From NCBI RefSeq assembly GCF_008831285.2, contig NC_045148.1:8933001-8997000 (forward strand): DNA of 64,000 nt, written 5' to 3'. Positions within the stretch are counted from its first letter, which is position 1, and each line of letters begins with the position of its first letter. The translations under genes and the position numbers were made by a program. This DNA comes from Nymphaea colorata. Lineage: Eukaryota > Streptophyta > Magnoliopsida > Nymphaeales > Nymphaeaceae. Below the pieces are notes generated by a model. The model was not told the DNA's origin. It was given only the letters and a program-made list of their open reading frames with translations, and did not search any database. Below are positions 35,400 through 49,200 of this stretch, in pieces.

Positions 35400-38300
35400 A
35401 AAAACGACATGAGAATGGTTGTGTTTTCAAAATTTTGAAAGGCCATTAAGGGTCATTCGGCAAATGAAACAATTTATTATTATTTCTTGAATCTATCCTA
35501 AAGATTAAGAAAGGTTCAGATTTATGAAATAGTAACATACTGTTACTAATTGGCAAACACTCCGGATACGAAAGAAGACTCGAGAATAATTTTATTTCCT
35601 ATTTTTTTCCAGATCTTAGGGTCTTAATGCGATAAGTTGAAATTGCAAGACTCCGTACCTAAATCAATTCATCACAGTTTGAATTATTTTTTTCACTAAG
35701 TTAAAAAGATTTGGAGTTTGATACCGAGACAAAAATTTATGCAGCAAAAACTGGAATCCACAAAAAAAGGGAAGATGCTCCGCCATTATCATGTTTATGA
35801 AGCACGATTCAAATGAATTTTGGTTCCTTCTTTTGGTTAGATCCACCTTAAATGCTTTTATAAATATAATTTAAATAAAATTACTCGATAATTATCAACT
35901 TTAACTTGACCTTTTATATTTAATATGTTTTATCTATTTTTTATTTTATCATATTTATTCAATTTTTAGTTGACATGAGGTCGAGCCAGGCCTTGATTGT
36001 CGGGCTCCTACTCCAACCACTCTGACCAGGCATCACAAAAAAAGCAGGAGGAGTTCAGTGCATGCTCTCTAGTGAGAGAAATCTTAACGGCTTTACCAAC
36101 TATAAGCTTGCAGCTGGTGCATTTGTTAGTGCTGAAAATAGTTTTCCTTGTCTTGAGAAAACAGCAAAGGAATATATTGGCAGATCATATTAAGTAAGCA
36201 CTTGCAATGATGCATAAAAGAACAAAAACTAGACATAATACTAATATGGTTATAACCATAATATCTTAAAGCAGATATTTTCTAGAATTAGATGAAAGAA
36301 GCAAGATCCAAATTTATGTGTATGTGTATAGATATGCGAACAAAGGAGATCCAGATCCAAATGTGGTATCAAAACATTTTAGAAGAATCTGGGTCTGGAC
36401 CACCTGACTTTGGAGGAATCCGTCCCATTGAAGGCACTGGCCTCCGGGCATGAGTTGCAGGTGAAGGTGAAACTTACCAGATGAGAATTGCTTCTATGGT
36501 CCAAAAAGCGTCCCATCGGAAGATCCCTTTTCTCGACGCCCAAGCAACTTCTTCCATGAAATATCTTTTCCCTGTTTGCATCTCTGGATATTCGTCTTCC
36601 GTTGGAAGCAATGGTGTTCACGCTTCCGTTATCTCAAAGGTCTGAAAAGCGGAAAGGTAAGAGAGACAAAAGAAGAGAAAAAAATATCTGAGAAGGGAAA
36701 AGCCCAAACGGGTGATATTCTCATGGGCGAAACGAGCCATAAGATCACACGGAAGGTCGTTTGGAATATAATGCGTGAGATTAATAAGGTAGGAAGAAAC
36801 TGGAGGCCACATGATGCGCATATGGACAACAACAACATGGGGACTTTTCTTACCAATCTAAAAATCATTGATTCTTGACAAGCACGGAAGTTGAACAATG
36901 TTACGAAATTGTCCTTGCTAATCTGACAAAAGTTCAAATATCGAATTAAAGTCATCATCAACCACGGCAGGAGAAACCATAATTTTTTTTAGAAGAGTCG
37001 AATTAAAGTTTTTAAATTTTGATTAAAATTAAAATATTATTTTTAATTTTTTTTATATAAAACAAGTAAAATTTTATATATAAATTATTACTTTAACTTT
37101 GCCCTTGTTGAAGAAGATGTTGGTGCAATGGGTGAGATCGGAGCTGGTAAGAACTCTGTCTTTGTTTCCAATAATCAAGATACCAAGGCTCAAGCACAAC
37201 GAAGACATTTACTTGAAGCATAAAAAACAAACTTGAATCTTATGATGATAGAGATTTTAGCCATAAAACACTGCTAAAGTACTTTGTATTAAAGTCCAAC
37301 TTAGATTATATATAAATAATGCTGCTAGCGTGGGAAAACCATGAACTTCTCGTAAGGGTATTTTGGTGATTTTAAAATTTTGTAAATTCAACTTTTACCC
37401 TTTTAAAAGGAGAGTCTTCCACTTAACTGCTTTAATTATTTTTAATTTATAATACGAGGCCCTTGATCCTTACTAGGAACCATAGCATGTAGGCTGCTCC
37501 AACACGGCACTGAGTTTTTCTGTTTTTTTTAATATACACATAAAAGTGTTGTCAGTAATTGAACAAAAATTGAAGGGTAAAACAGTAACTTTTTAAGCGC
37601 GAAATCTTCCCCCCGCGACTAGTGTCCAAGTGATTGGGTTCTACACGTCAGGCATCCTCATCTTGAAATTTATTACAAAAAGGCCCTCCATGTGAGGCCG
37701 GTATTTCTCTTCCTAGTCTCCCGAATCCGCATGGAAGAAACCGTTGATCGGAGGGCAATTTCGTCGGAAAAAATGGAAAGAAACGTGGTTCCCGAAAACG
37801 AAAAATCGTGGAGAAATAGCAACGGAGCCGACCTACTTATGGTGCATATTCAAAAGAAGGACTCAAGTTTCAGTTATTACATTGCAGGCAAATAGGTTGC
37901 TTGTTATTCACATTCATTGTCGAAACTCGAAAAGACATAAAACACAAGACTAAAACTGGATTCAGTTAATTTGGTTATTATTGACGTATTTTTTATACTA
38001 GTTATATGTCGGGTTTCATATTTTAATTTAAATATGACATCTTCCTAAATTACTAACTAATTTGAAATATTTTTAATATTTTTTTGATTGAAAATAAAAA
38101 ATAGGTCCACAACCGATGCATATGATCAATAAATAAATATGACATCGGTGCCTACATTGACAGCAGTGTTGTTCACTACTAGTTGTGACATTCGTCGAAA
38201 TTATAGTATTTGACAGTTACATGCATAAAAAAAGTATATACTTGAGAGGAGATTTAAGAATTCAAAACCGAATTTATTTGTTTTATAATAATAAATTTGT

Positions 38301-38500
38301 CGATCAGATAGACATTTTAAGCAGAAAGTTAGCCACAATGAGCGGTGTAATGGGGACCCTTATAAATTAGGGAGCATCGGAAAAGAAAAGTTTACGAGCG
38401 AACTTAAAATACAAAAAGTAGAAGCTTTTTTCTTTTGTTTTCTTAAATAGTAGGTCGCTTTCCGTAATTAATACAAAATAATGGACCTTTTGCAGAATCA
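35400..38500. other. Intergenic upstream of GWD1, no gene seen
   Basis: Several short open frames exist (for example around 36379-36960 on both strands and 37692-37895) but none has splice support or family resemblance. The stretch is AT-rich and probably holds decayed repeats. Confidence 0.45.
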
Positions 38501-38537
38501 CGGGGAATTCGCCCGTTCGGCTTTCTCGAGTCCCCAG

Positions 38538-38602
38538 CACGTGACAACCCCAAAAATCTTGAAGGCGGTAAGCGTGGACGAAGCAGATTTTGCCACGTAG
38601 GC
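38538..38602 (+). promoter_or_regulatory. GWD1 promoter: G-box and CACGT element
   Basis: A perfect palindromic G-box CACGTG at 38538-38543 (AGCACGTGAC) and a second ACGT-core site (GCCACGTAGG, from about 38592) lie just before the likely transcription start; a TATA-like ACATATAGAG follows at 38605-38614. G-boxes are bound by bZIP and bHLH factors and are common in light- and clock-responsive promoters. The role here is inferred. Confidence 0.45.
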
Positions 38603-38639
38603 GTACATATAGAGCGGCGGGTGTGTTCGTCCAGATAAA

Positions 38640-38733
38640 AACTTCGACTGCCCCCCATCACCCAGAGGAACCCGCCATTGGTGCTCGCGCCAATACTACT
38701 CCTCTGATCTCGAGCTCGCCAGTCCGAATACCG
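38640..38733 (+). other. GWD1: GWD1 5' UTR exon
   Basis: A strong donor (ATACCG|GTAAGTT) follows 38733 and the coding exon 1 begins behind a TTGCAG acceptor at 40264, eight bases before its ATG. This gives a 1.53-kb leader intron. The 5' limit is a guess from the TATA-like site. Confidence 0.5.
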
Positions 38734-40271
38734 GTAAGTTGCCATCCGATAATTAGAACTCGACAATCTCTTCGTCTCCACCTTGAGGATTCTCTCTTCC
38801 TCTGTTTTCGTGTTTCGGATTCGTCCTGTGTTTTGCTTATTGAAGGTATAGATTTTCGTTTACGCGAACAGTGTGTCGCATTTGGATGATTAGATATCGC
38901 AGTCTATTGATTGCTCGATCTTTGTTTTTTCATTTGTTGGGTTTCTTTTGCATTAGTTTTGTGAAGAGAAAGACATGCAGGTTGAGTTTGTTATTTTTGA
39001 ATAATTTCGCGTGATGAGCGTGCTTTGATACGTCGATCAAATTTCGGATGAGTTTTAATTTTGTTGTAAATTGTTCTGATTCATTGTGATCGGTTGAATA
39101 TCTTTTTTCACGTCTCTGCTGCTTGGAAATTGAGATGATTATGCCTGTAATCAAGGATCGTCTTGTTTATATTTAACTCGATCGGGTGGGGAGGCAGGAG
39201 GGAATGGAAGGGGCGAAAAAGGGTTTGCATGGAACATGATGTTGGTTGGTGGTGGGGTAAGTAGTGATGGGAGATGAAGGCTGGTCGCCTGTGCCTATGC
39301 AACAAGGCATGGAGAACGAGCACGGGACTAGGAGTACTTTTGGTTTGGGTGATGCTTCCAAAGTCCCCTTCTGCTTCTTATAGTTTAAAGGGCTACTGGA
39401 TTGGAATTCTTTCATGGCTAACTGGTTGTGAGCACATGGCCTGATGAATTTTGATACACGCAGTGATGTCGTTTAGAATTTGTAGGGATTAATGTGTTAT
39501 GTGCTGCCGTACTGAGCTCTTATCACGTAATTCATGAACGCTGTGATGCCTCTATTTAGCAAATGAGCTTGCAGCAAGTGGCATAAACTTGTTTGATGGC
39601 GCACATATATATTTTTTTTCTGGCTATCACTCTAACATATAAATTTATTGAATCTTGATTGTTCTTGAATAGTGGGATAGGAGATTGGGCATATTGGGTT
39701 CCGAACTGCTCTTTTGCATGATAAGTTGTTCAATCATGCTTAATTGCGACATCAAGCAGCACATTTGAAAATGTAGCTTCTGGAGAACAGGAAGTTGTCG
39801 TATATTTTCTCACGTTAACTCATTCATGGATATGCGTGGCTCAATTTTCTATTCAAGACATGCAGACATATATGTGGTAGCAAACAGAAACAAACACACA
39901 CATGCGTACATGTGTAAATGTTTAAGCATGCACATGGATTAGCACACCTCATATATTTTAAATCTGTACTTGGTTTCTGCATGATATATGACAAAATATC
40001 CGTTCACCAAGTTTTTGGTTACAAAGGTGTCTATTTATCTAGTTTTTCCTTCAATCCTAGTCTATTTTTAAGATCTTATACATTAAGATTCACATAAAGC
40101 TTAAATTTTCAAGCTTCTTTTGGTAAACTAAGCGGCTATGCATTTTCTAGCTTCTGTACCTGCATGTCCAGTTCCCTGAAGGTTCATATTCTCAATGTTA
40201 AGTCTACTGTTTGTCTAGTTCTGTGAATCTGTTGGTATTTCAGACTTACTATTGAGGTTGCAGTCTGAAGA

Positions 40272-43200
40272 ATGAGTAGCGGTCTGGGGAAGAACTTATT
40301 CCAAAAATCGCTGGTTCATGGTTTGCATACACATGAGGAGCAGCATATCAAAAGTTATCCTAGGACACCAGGCAGTTCATTATGTCAATCCTCAGCAAAG
40401 CCTACGACTACTCGTGTGACTTATCAGCTCTGCAAGCCACTGGTTTCTTGCAAGTTTCTGGAGAATACTAACTTGACAAAGGGTTTGAGCCCATCTCAAG
40501 GGCGGGGTAGTTTGGTGTCTCATGTTCCTTGTGCAGTCTTGGCCACAAATCCTGCATCTGAGGTGATTTATTTATTTTATGTTTTCTTGATTTTTCTTGC
40601 ATGCCTTTTAAAAATTAGTGAAGAATTTCAAAAGATTGATGTACTGAAAGTTGTTCTTTCTATAATTGAGTTTGCTTTTGCATTGTATTTTTCTTTGCAT
40701 CTGTTATCAACTATGCACTGTGCGTTTCTGGAACCTAATGCACACCTATGGAGTCAACGATAAGATGATAGATTATTAGCATTTAGCAATATGGATCTAG
40801 AGACAAGTTTGAACACTAGATGTTTGACCATGGCATTAGATTGGAAGACCAATATATACAAACTTTAGTATACAACTTCTTGATCTTTTGTGTGTGTGTG
40901 TGTGTGTGTGCATATATATCATGATAGGTTGCTCTAGTTGCATGTTTGCATCATGTGGACTTTTTCCTTTTGTGTTGATCAGATCTTGTGGATATGATCT
41001 ACAAAATTTTGTTATACTGTTAAATAAATTTACTAGATGTAACCTACATTATGCTAAAATTCCCGTCTCTTAATGACAACATATCTTTGCATGTAAAGAT
41101 GATCTGAAACACAAGACCTGTCAAATAAATTATGCTGAGCACATTTATGAAGTTTGATTGAAAAGATGCAACTTAAACCTGTAGGCTGGAGCCTGTAATA
41201 GGTGGGAATAGGGGTGTATGATGTACCATATTGATAGGATGAGGTACACTAGGAGCATCATTTAGATTATAAGCTGTCCAGGCAATGTTTTCTAGATACA
41301 GAAAATCCTATGTAGAATCTGATATTTCAACTATGTAGAATCTGATATTTCATGATTGTTTCGCATCAGCAAAGAGTGAAGTTCAATCTGGATGGGAGAT
41401 CAGAGCTTCAGGTATGCTCTAGTTTTTTATGCAAATAAAAATGAAATAAAATATGCTGTAGTAAGTTGAACTTTTATGTGTGTTCCTCGCAGATTGAAGT
41501 CATAGATTCCTCTCCTGGTCTTTCTTCTCGTATAGACATTCAAGTTTCAAACAGCAACCTGTCTTTACTCCTTCACTGGGGTGTCATCCGTAAGGGGCAT
41601 AAGTATGGATGATGACAACTCTGTCATTCATTCAGCTTCTGTTATGTTTGATCTCAGCCTTTTTTTCTTTGCATATCAGGAATTGGACTCTCCCTCCACG
41701 TCGGCCCGATGGAACCAAAGTTTACAAGCACAGAGCACTCAGAACTCCTCTGAAAAAGGCATGCGTTCGGTGGTCATGTGACATGTTAGCTTAAATCCCT
41801 CTTGCATCCTCATGATATCCAGTTTGTTTTTCCCTGTGCAGTCTGGCGATGATTCCTTTTTGAGTTTAGAAGTTGATGACCCTGAAATAGAATTTGTTGA
41901 ATTTCTTCTGGTTGATGAGGCACAAAATAAATGGTAAGCTGCCTTGTTTTTTATGCAATTGTGATTTTCAAATATGTCTAATTGTTCTGATGAAAGCTGA
42001 AAGCTTTTTGGACATTAGGTTTAAGAAAGATGGTGGAAACTTTAGAGTTCAATTGGCAAGAAGTGGCAGCTCAAAAAATCTTAGTTCAATTCCTGAGGAA
42101 CTTGTGCAGATCCAGGCTTACTTGAGGTGGGAAAGGAAGGGAAAACAAGCATACGCTCCGGAGCAAGAGAAGGTAAGGAATGCCATCTCATGTCCAGTTG
42201 TTTAGGGCATATTAAAAGATCATTCTTAGAGGAGAAAAATTTTGTAAATGAATATAAAGTATAAAGCAGAGAGACACTTGGCTGAAGGATGCTTTATCTC
42301 TTGATTGATGTTGTCCTTTTGTGGACTGTCATTCTTAAAGCATTTTTTAGCTTAAGGGAGTTACTGGAGAGGTTCTTATGAGATCATGGATGGTTAGTTA
42401 TTTAAGAAAATAAAAGAAGACATTCCATTTGAATTTTTTCTTGTTATAGAAATTACATACATAAAGATATTCTACAGAATTTGCTCACTGTGATTTCTTT
42501 TACAGCTTTTCATCTTCAAGGCATTAATACCCTTAATCTGAAATATGCCTTCAATATCCATAATGGTATTGATGTTCTCCATATCTCAGGAGGAATATGA
42601 GGCAGCTCGTCGTGAGTTAATGGATGAAGTAGCCAAGGGAGTCACAATAGATGACCTTCGTAACAAGCTCATAAGAAATGATAGTACATCTAAGGACACC
42701 CTAGTTCCTAAAAGTGCCATTCCTGATGATTTGATACAGATACAAGCCTATATACGGTGGGAGAAGGCAGGAAAACCACATTATTCCAAGGATAAGCAAC
42801 TTGTATGCTTCAGTTCCTTTTGGTAGGTATTTTAATATGACAACTTGTGATGTTTTTAACTTTAAAATGGATTTGGTGCATTCATGTTTGGCAGATGGAG
42901 TTTGAGGAAGCTAAAAAGGAGCTACAAAGGGAGCTGGACAAGGGAGTGTCTCTAGATGAATTACGGAGGAAAATCATGAAAGGAGATATTGATACCAAAG
43001 TCTCCAAGCAGTTGAAGACCAAAGGACGGTTTTATATTGAAAGAATTACTCGAAAAAAAAGAGATATCCTCAATTTGGTTAACAAGTTTACTTCTGAAGC
43101 TGTTTCAAGAAAGCATGTTGTGGAACCAAAAGCTCCAAGTTTATTAGAGCTCTGTTCAAAGTCCAAGGAAGATCAAGACGCTGGTCACACACTGAGCAAA

Positions 43201-46200
43201 AAAATTTATGAGATTGAAAATGGAGAACTTCTGGTTAGAAGCTTTTTGTATTAGGACAAGAGTTCTGTTCTAGCACGTTCATGGTTTATCTCAGTGATTG
43301 ACATTCTGAAATTGTGTTTCTCTTTTGAAGGTCCTGGTCACCAAGCTCAATGACAAGATGAAAGTGTATGTGGCTACAGATGTGAAGGAGCCTCTTGTTC
43401 TTCACTGGGGATTAGCAAAAAGTGCTGGCCAGTGGATGGTAAGCCAAATTTTTTTCTGAAAACATCTAGTACTTGTTAGCATAGTTGTTGTTATTAGAAG
43501 GTAAAAAACTTGTTCTTTGTCTAAATATGTTTCACAGCTAAAAAAATCACTTTGAAATCATTTTGGTTCCTGTACATTTGAAAGTTACTCAATACATGTA
43601 TAATACAGGTTCCTCCTGCAAGTAACTTGCCTCCACAGTCTTTACTGCAAGATGGATCCTGCGAAACTCATTTCTCAGAAGGCTTCTCAGGTGAACCTTC
43701 TTTAAAGGTAAAAAGTTTATTTATGCTAAACTTCTGGTACAACTGGTTTACGCATTTTACTATTGATCTTTTCGGACTGCAATGACTACAGTGCCTGTGG
43801 TTTTCAGTTTGATTATTGTTCATAAGTATGATGCTTATTTGGTTCTTGTATTACTGATTCTTTTGCATGTATGGTGTTTACAACAAAATAGTGCATGCCT
43901 ACTTTTGTTGCATGTGTACGCTTGATCTGAGGCAACGGGCAAAGTAGGTTGTTGTTTTCATTTGCTCCTATTATGCATACCTTGGTCAAACCCTTTCTCA
44001 TGTACGTACTGTGCCTTTGAATCTTTACCCATTTCAGCAGTGCCTTCAAAATTAATTGTAATGATTAATACTTTTGGTGTTCAAGTGGGACATTTTCTTT
44101 TGTTCTTGGCAAATCTGAATGCTAAATATTCTAGTTAAAATAGTCAATAGTCATACTTTCATATAATAATCAAGTTGGTGGTTTTTCCCCCCTTTTAATG
44201 CAGTCTATTGAGATAGAGATGGAGGATGGGGACTTTGTTGGAATGCCTTTCGTACTTCGTTCTGGTGAAAAATGGTTAAAGACCAATGACTCAGATTTTT
44301 ATGTTCCATTTGCTGCTGAAAGTAGGAAGGCTAAGAAGGTAACAATGCTGTGCAAGATACTAGGATGTAGCCTAGTGTTTTTTAAGTTTGTGTCCTTTTG
44401 TTTCTGTTTTCTGACATGACTTTTTTTCTTTCCATGTTAGGACATTGATGGCAAAGGAACTGCACAGTCATTATTGAATAGAATTGCAGAGCTTGAGAGT
44501 GAAGCTCAAAGATCTCTTATGCACAGGTGAGAGATGTATCCAAAATGTTGTTCCTGTAATTACTTGGTTTTGTGGTTTTCGATTATTCTCTCTTTCCTCA
44601 CTGTACTTTTCCATGTGACCTGAGCTAGACATGGCATTCTGTTCTTTAATGTGAAAACAAAAGAAAATCAACTTGGGATGTATATAGAGCTTCCAACGTG
44701 TAGTGTGTAATAGTTTCATGTAAGTTTTGAATGTTCAGCCACTGACCACTAGAATAATATGAGCCTACGGCCCTACAGGCTACAACAGATGAAGAGTTTT
44801 AAGATAACAGTGCCGAAGGGAACCTATTTTATCATTTGTTTCTGCTCCATTTATCTACTTCAGAGTAGGTTTCTATGGCACCCTTTCCCAGCATTATGCC
44901 ATCAAATGTTCTCAAAACCAATCAACTTCTCAATATGAAATTCATCTTGCATATCTATTTAATATGTTACATGGCCTGCTATGTTCTAACCTTCACATTT
45001 TGATCTCTTCTATGCTTACCTGATTTCAGATGTCCTCTTCTGATAGCTTGATGGGCTGTTTAACTATTTTTCATAAATGCATCTCTTGTTTCATTATGTT
45101 TCTTTGTAGCCTTGAATAATGAGATCTTTCATTTCTTGCACCAGGAGTTCATGCATTATTAGTTAGATGGACTTGCACATGCATACATCACATAAGTCAC
45201 CGTGTTAGCTCCTTGCATGTAGCTTCCACATTTGCATAAAGAAAAAAAAAAAGAGTCACAAACACTTTGGTTTATTGAGAACATCAAATTTATTGAATCC
45301 TTTCACTAAATAACATAACAAGTTAGCCTCATGTGCTTTAGGAAAACAATATGGAAATATTTGAATGACTAATATCATGATTTTTCATCTTTTTTCTTGT
45401 CATTTTTTTTATGGTTTGAAATCTGAATATATTATTTTTTCTTTTCTGATTTTTTGGTTATGTATGTATTCTGTTATAGAAACTGTCTTTCATTGTTTAA
45501 TATATTATTATTTCTTATTTAATTTTGGTGGTTTTCTCAGATTCTCAAATTCAAATTCAAAATTTGCCTGAGATTAAAGAAACCCATACTATTGCGATAT
45601 TTTCACCCCACCTAGGCATAGTTGAGACTGATGTTATGCCTATGCAGATCGCCAAGAATTTTTTAGATGATGGGCATAATGAAGTGTTTCTGAGAAAAAA
45701 GGAAAATAAGCAATAAACAATTAGCTTCGAGCAGTTCCAATATATGAGCCTCAATATATTTAAAAATGATGTTTAAGCACTAAAAAATTTGACACATTTG
45801 GAAAAATAGTCTTTACCTATAAAAGGTAGATCATATAAAAACTGAAAAAATGCAAACAATCATGTCAACGACATTAAATTCTCACTCCTTATTAAGTACT
45901 AGCAGATATTAAATTGTATTGACTTTTATCATATCAACATAACAATTGGATATCAACATACTGGCTATATTTTGTGAAATTTGACATGTAATCAGTTAAT
46001 TACATTAACCACGTAAGGACTGGATTAAGATATATGAGCTGAGAGTGAACCTCACTACATATTCATTCGCCACTGTGTTGTATTTGTTGATTTTTATTTT
46101 TTTTGCTCTCATTTTATTGTATATTTCCTCATTCCATAAGTAAATAAGGTTACCTTTCCTGTACCATTTAATAGTCATGATGCAACTATTAAGAAATTAT

Positions 46201-49200
46201 ATTGTTTTAACAATTAAATTTAATAGGGAAGGTCTATGCCTATTAATTTCCTTTTCATTTTGTCTATAGTCACAGCCACAAATATCATTCTTGGGCTTTT
46301 AACGGCGAGGATTTTTTCAAGTATTTTTCAAGAAGTTGTTTTTCTCAGGAAAGATGGAAAAATCCCAATAATTAGGTAAAATAAAATAAATAAGAAAATA
46401 ATAAAATGACATAAATAAAGTGATGAAAATGATGTTAATGATGATAAATAATTTAACTTAATTGTCGAGGTGAATATGAGATGTGATTAACCTTAAAACA
46501 GAGGAAACAAAGAAAAAGGACAAAGATGGAAAAAAAGTGCAACAAATATATTTTTCTACTTTTTTTTTAAAAAACACGTTCACTTGGGTTTTTCTCGTTT
46601 CTCTCATTTTGTTCATTGGTACTGTGATCTTTCAAAAACATCATGGCATTTGTGGCTTTGACTTGGTTTATGTGAGTTTGTGAAGCTTGATTTCTTAAAC
46701 CATGTGATTAATTTAAAATTTGTCTATGCTGATACTTCTATTTTTTTTTGTTTTAATTTTGAGGATGCTTTAGTAACAATTGCTTACTTAAAAGAAAACC
46801 AATTTGAAGGAAGAAAACATAGAAAATAATATATTCGATAATCACTTTTCTATTTTTTTGGTTAAACTTTTTAAAGGAGAGGTATATGCCTCTTTACTTC
46901 AGAGTAGTGGTAAAAACTTTGAGTTGAACAGATCTATTACCATTAACAGGAATAGAGTCTTAAGCTTCAAACTAGCCTTCTTAACAAGTATGCTTCACCT
47001 ACATGGTGTTGACCATGTCAGACCTGTGCCAGTGTCCGGCCAAGTTGAAATGGGTTGCAGTGCCTTCCTAGTCTACCCGTGTTACAAAGCTTGTAGGTGG
47101 TACATGTTCTGCAAGCATCATGACATGTCTCCCAATTGATTGGCTTTCTGCTTATGGGAACAGGGAACTATATATTTTATGATATCATCTTTCAACGTCA
47201 TTGTTCTAATGGTGCAAATAAATGTTTTGAATTTGATGTTTATACATGTTTGCTTGGTCTTTGGCTTTAGGTTAGATTCAAATAACACGACAAGAATGAG
47301 CAAGAGAAAATGAGGCTATCTGGTGTTAGAAACCGTCCATGTTTCTTTTCCAGATATTGTTTATCATGGTTCTTTGTATATATCAACCTTACATGGTTAC
47401 GGTATTCACTACTTGACGCTGTGATTTTGCCAGAGAGAATGGCAGCATGACTTGTATCTAATTTGTTTGTTTTTCTGTAACAGGTTTAACATTGCAACAG
47501 ATTTGATGGAGTGGGCCAAAGATGAAGGGGAACTAGGGCTTGCTGGCATTCTTGTATGGATGAGATTTATGGCGACAAGACAACTGACTTGGAACAAAAA
47601 TTACAATGTGAAACCACGGTATAGTTTAGTATTTCCCTGCTCTATATGAGAATATTATATTTCATTCATGACATGGTTACTATGACTAAGTGCTAACTGA
47701 GGCCTTTTCTATTGTCATAATGGAAACACATCTTCCTAAATTTGTATGAGATTACCAACTATCTAATTCCAGTGTGTTCCTTTTTGCGTGCTTATATGTT
47801 TACAGAGTAGGATGATTGTAACCCACATAACCTGTTTGGGAAGTTCTGAAATATTACCTATCAGGTTTCATTTCTAATTTGCAGTCTTGATGAATATAAT
47901 CTATAAAATTAGACAGTACCTATTAGAAATTTAGAACCTATGGTAGTGTTGAAATACTTTTTCATTTAGTTTTGCCTTATGCCAGCCCAAACTTTGTGAG
48001 TTGTGTGATGTGAAATGATATCGAATTTGCCTTGTTTCTGCGAACTCCATTCCCAGATATTTCATCTTAATGGCACTAAGATGTTCCTTTGATACCCTAT
48101 AAAAGCTTCACCTTCAGTGCATTTAATTTGATGTGAAATGATATCGAATTTGCCTTGTTTATGCGAGCTTCATTCCCAGATATTTCATCTTAATGGTACT
48201 AAAATGTTCCTTTGATACCCTACAAAAGCTTCACCTTCAGTGCATTTAATTTGATGTTGTTTCCTTGTGTTAAATTGTCAACACTTGTTAAGTGAGACAT
48301 AAATTACATGGATATGCTCTTCTTTAACTTTATATATAAGTTTCATGAGATTGATCTTGTTTTCTTGTGCTAAATTGTCAACACTTGTTAAATGAGACAT
48401 AAATTACATGGATATGCTCTTCTGTAAGTTTAAGCTATGTTTGATTAGTTGTGGTGATCTACCTTGTCATATAGAGTTAACATTTCAGCTTCTTTTGCTT
48501 TCCACAGAGAGATTAGCCGTGCACAAGATAGTCTTACTGACTCTCTTCAGAAGATATTTCAAACCTATCCACAGTACAGGGAGATTGTACGAATGGTAAT
48601 GTTTACTGTTGGTCGTGGAGGTCAAGGGGATGTGGGGCAGAGGATCCGAGATGAAATCTTGGTGATCCAGGTATTGCAGCTGTTGTGTTGTAACTGCTAT
48701 AATTTTCATTTGATCTTATGCATAGTAACAATCAAATTGTATAGAGAAACAATGACTGCAAAGGTGGAATGATGGAAGAATGGCACCAAAAACTACACAA
48801 TAATACAAGTCCAGATGACGTTGTTATCTGTCAGGTAATTATTCAGAATACCATATGATTTCAGAGTTGATTAGGAGGAAATGTATCAAACCTTATTTTT
48901 TTTCATGTTTTTCAGGCACTAATTGATTACATAAGGAACGATTTTGATGTCAATGTTTATTGGAACACCCTAATTTCTAATGGCATAACAAAAGAGCGGC
49001 TTCTGAGTTATGACCGCGCAATTCATTCAGAACCACAATTCAGGAGGGACCAGAAGGAAGGGCTGCTACGGGACTTAGGAAACTACATGAAGACATTGAA
49101 GGTCTGTAACAGAATCTGTTTGCAGTTTATCTTGCTTTCAGAAACTTATGTAGTTGCAAACATGCAATGACCTGTCAGCCTGAAAGATCATTTTCATTTT

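Noticed and set aside
36379-36961. Frames on both strands of 80-110 codons
   Set aside because: They overlap each other, lack ATG starts or splice support, and resemble no family.
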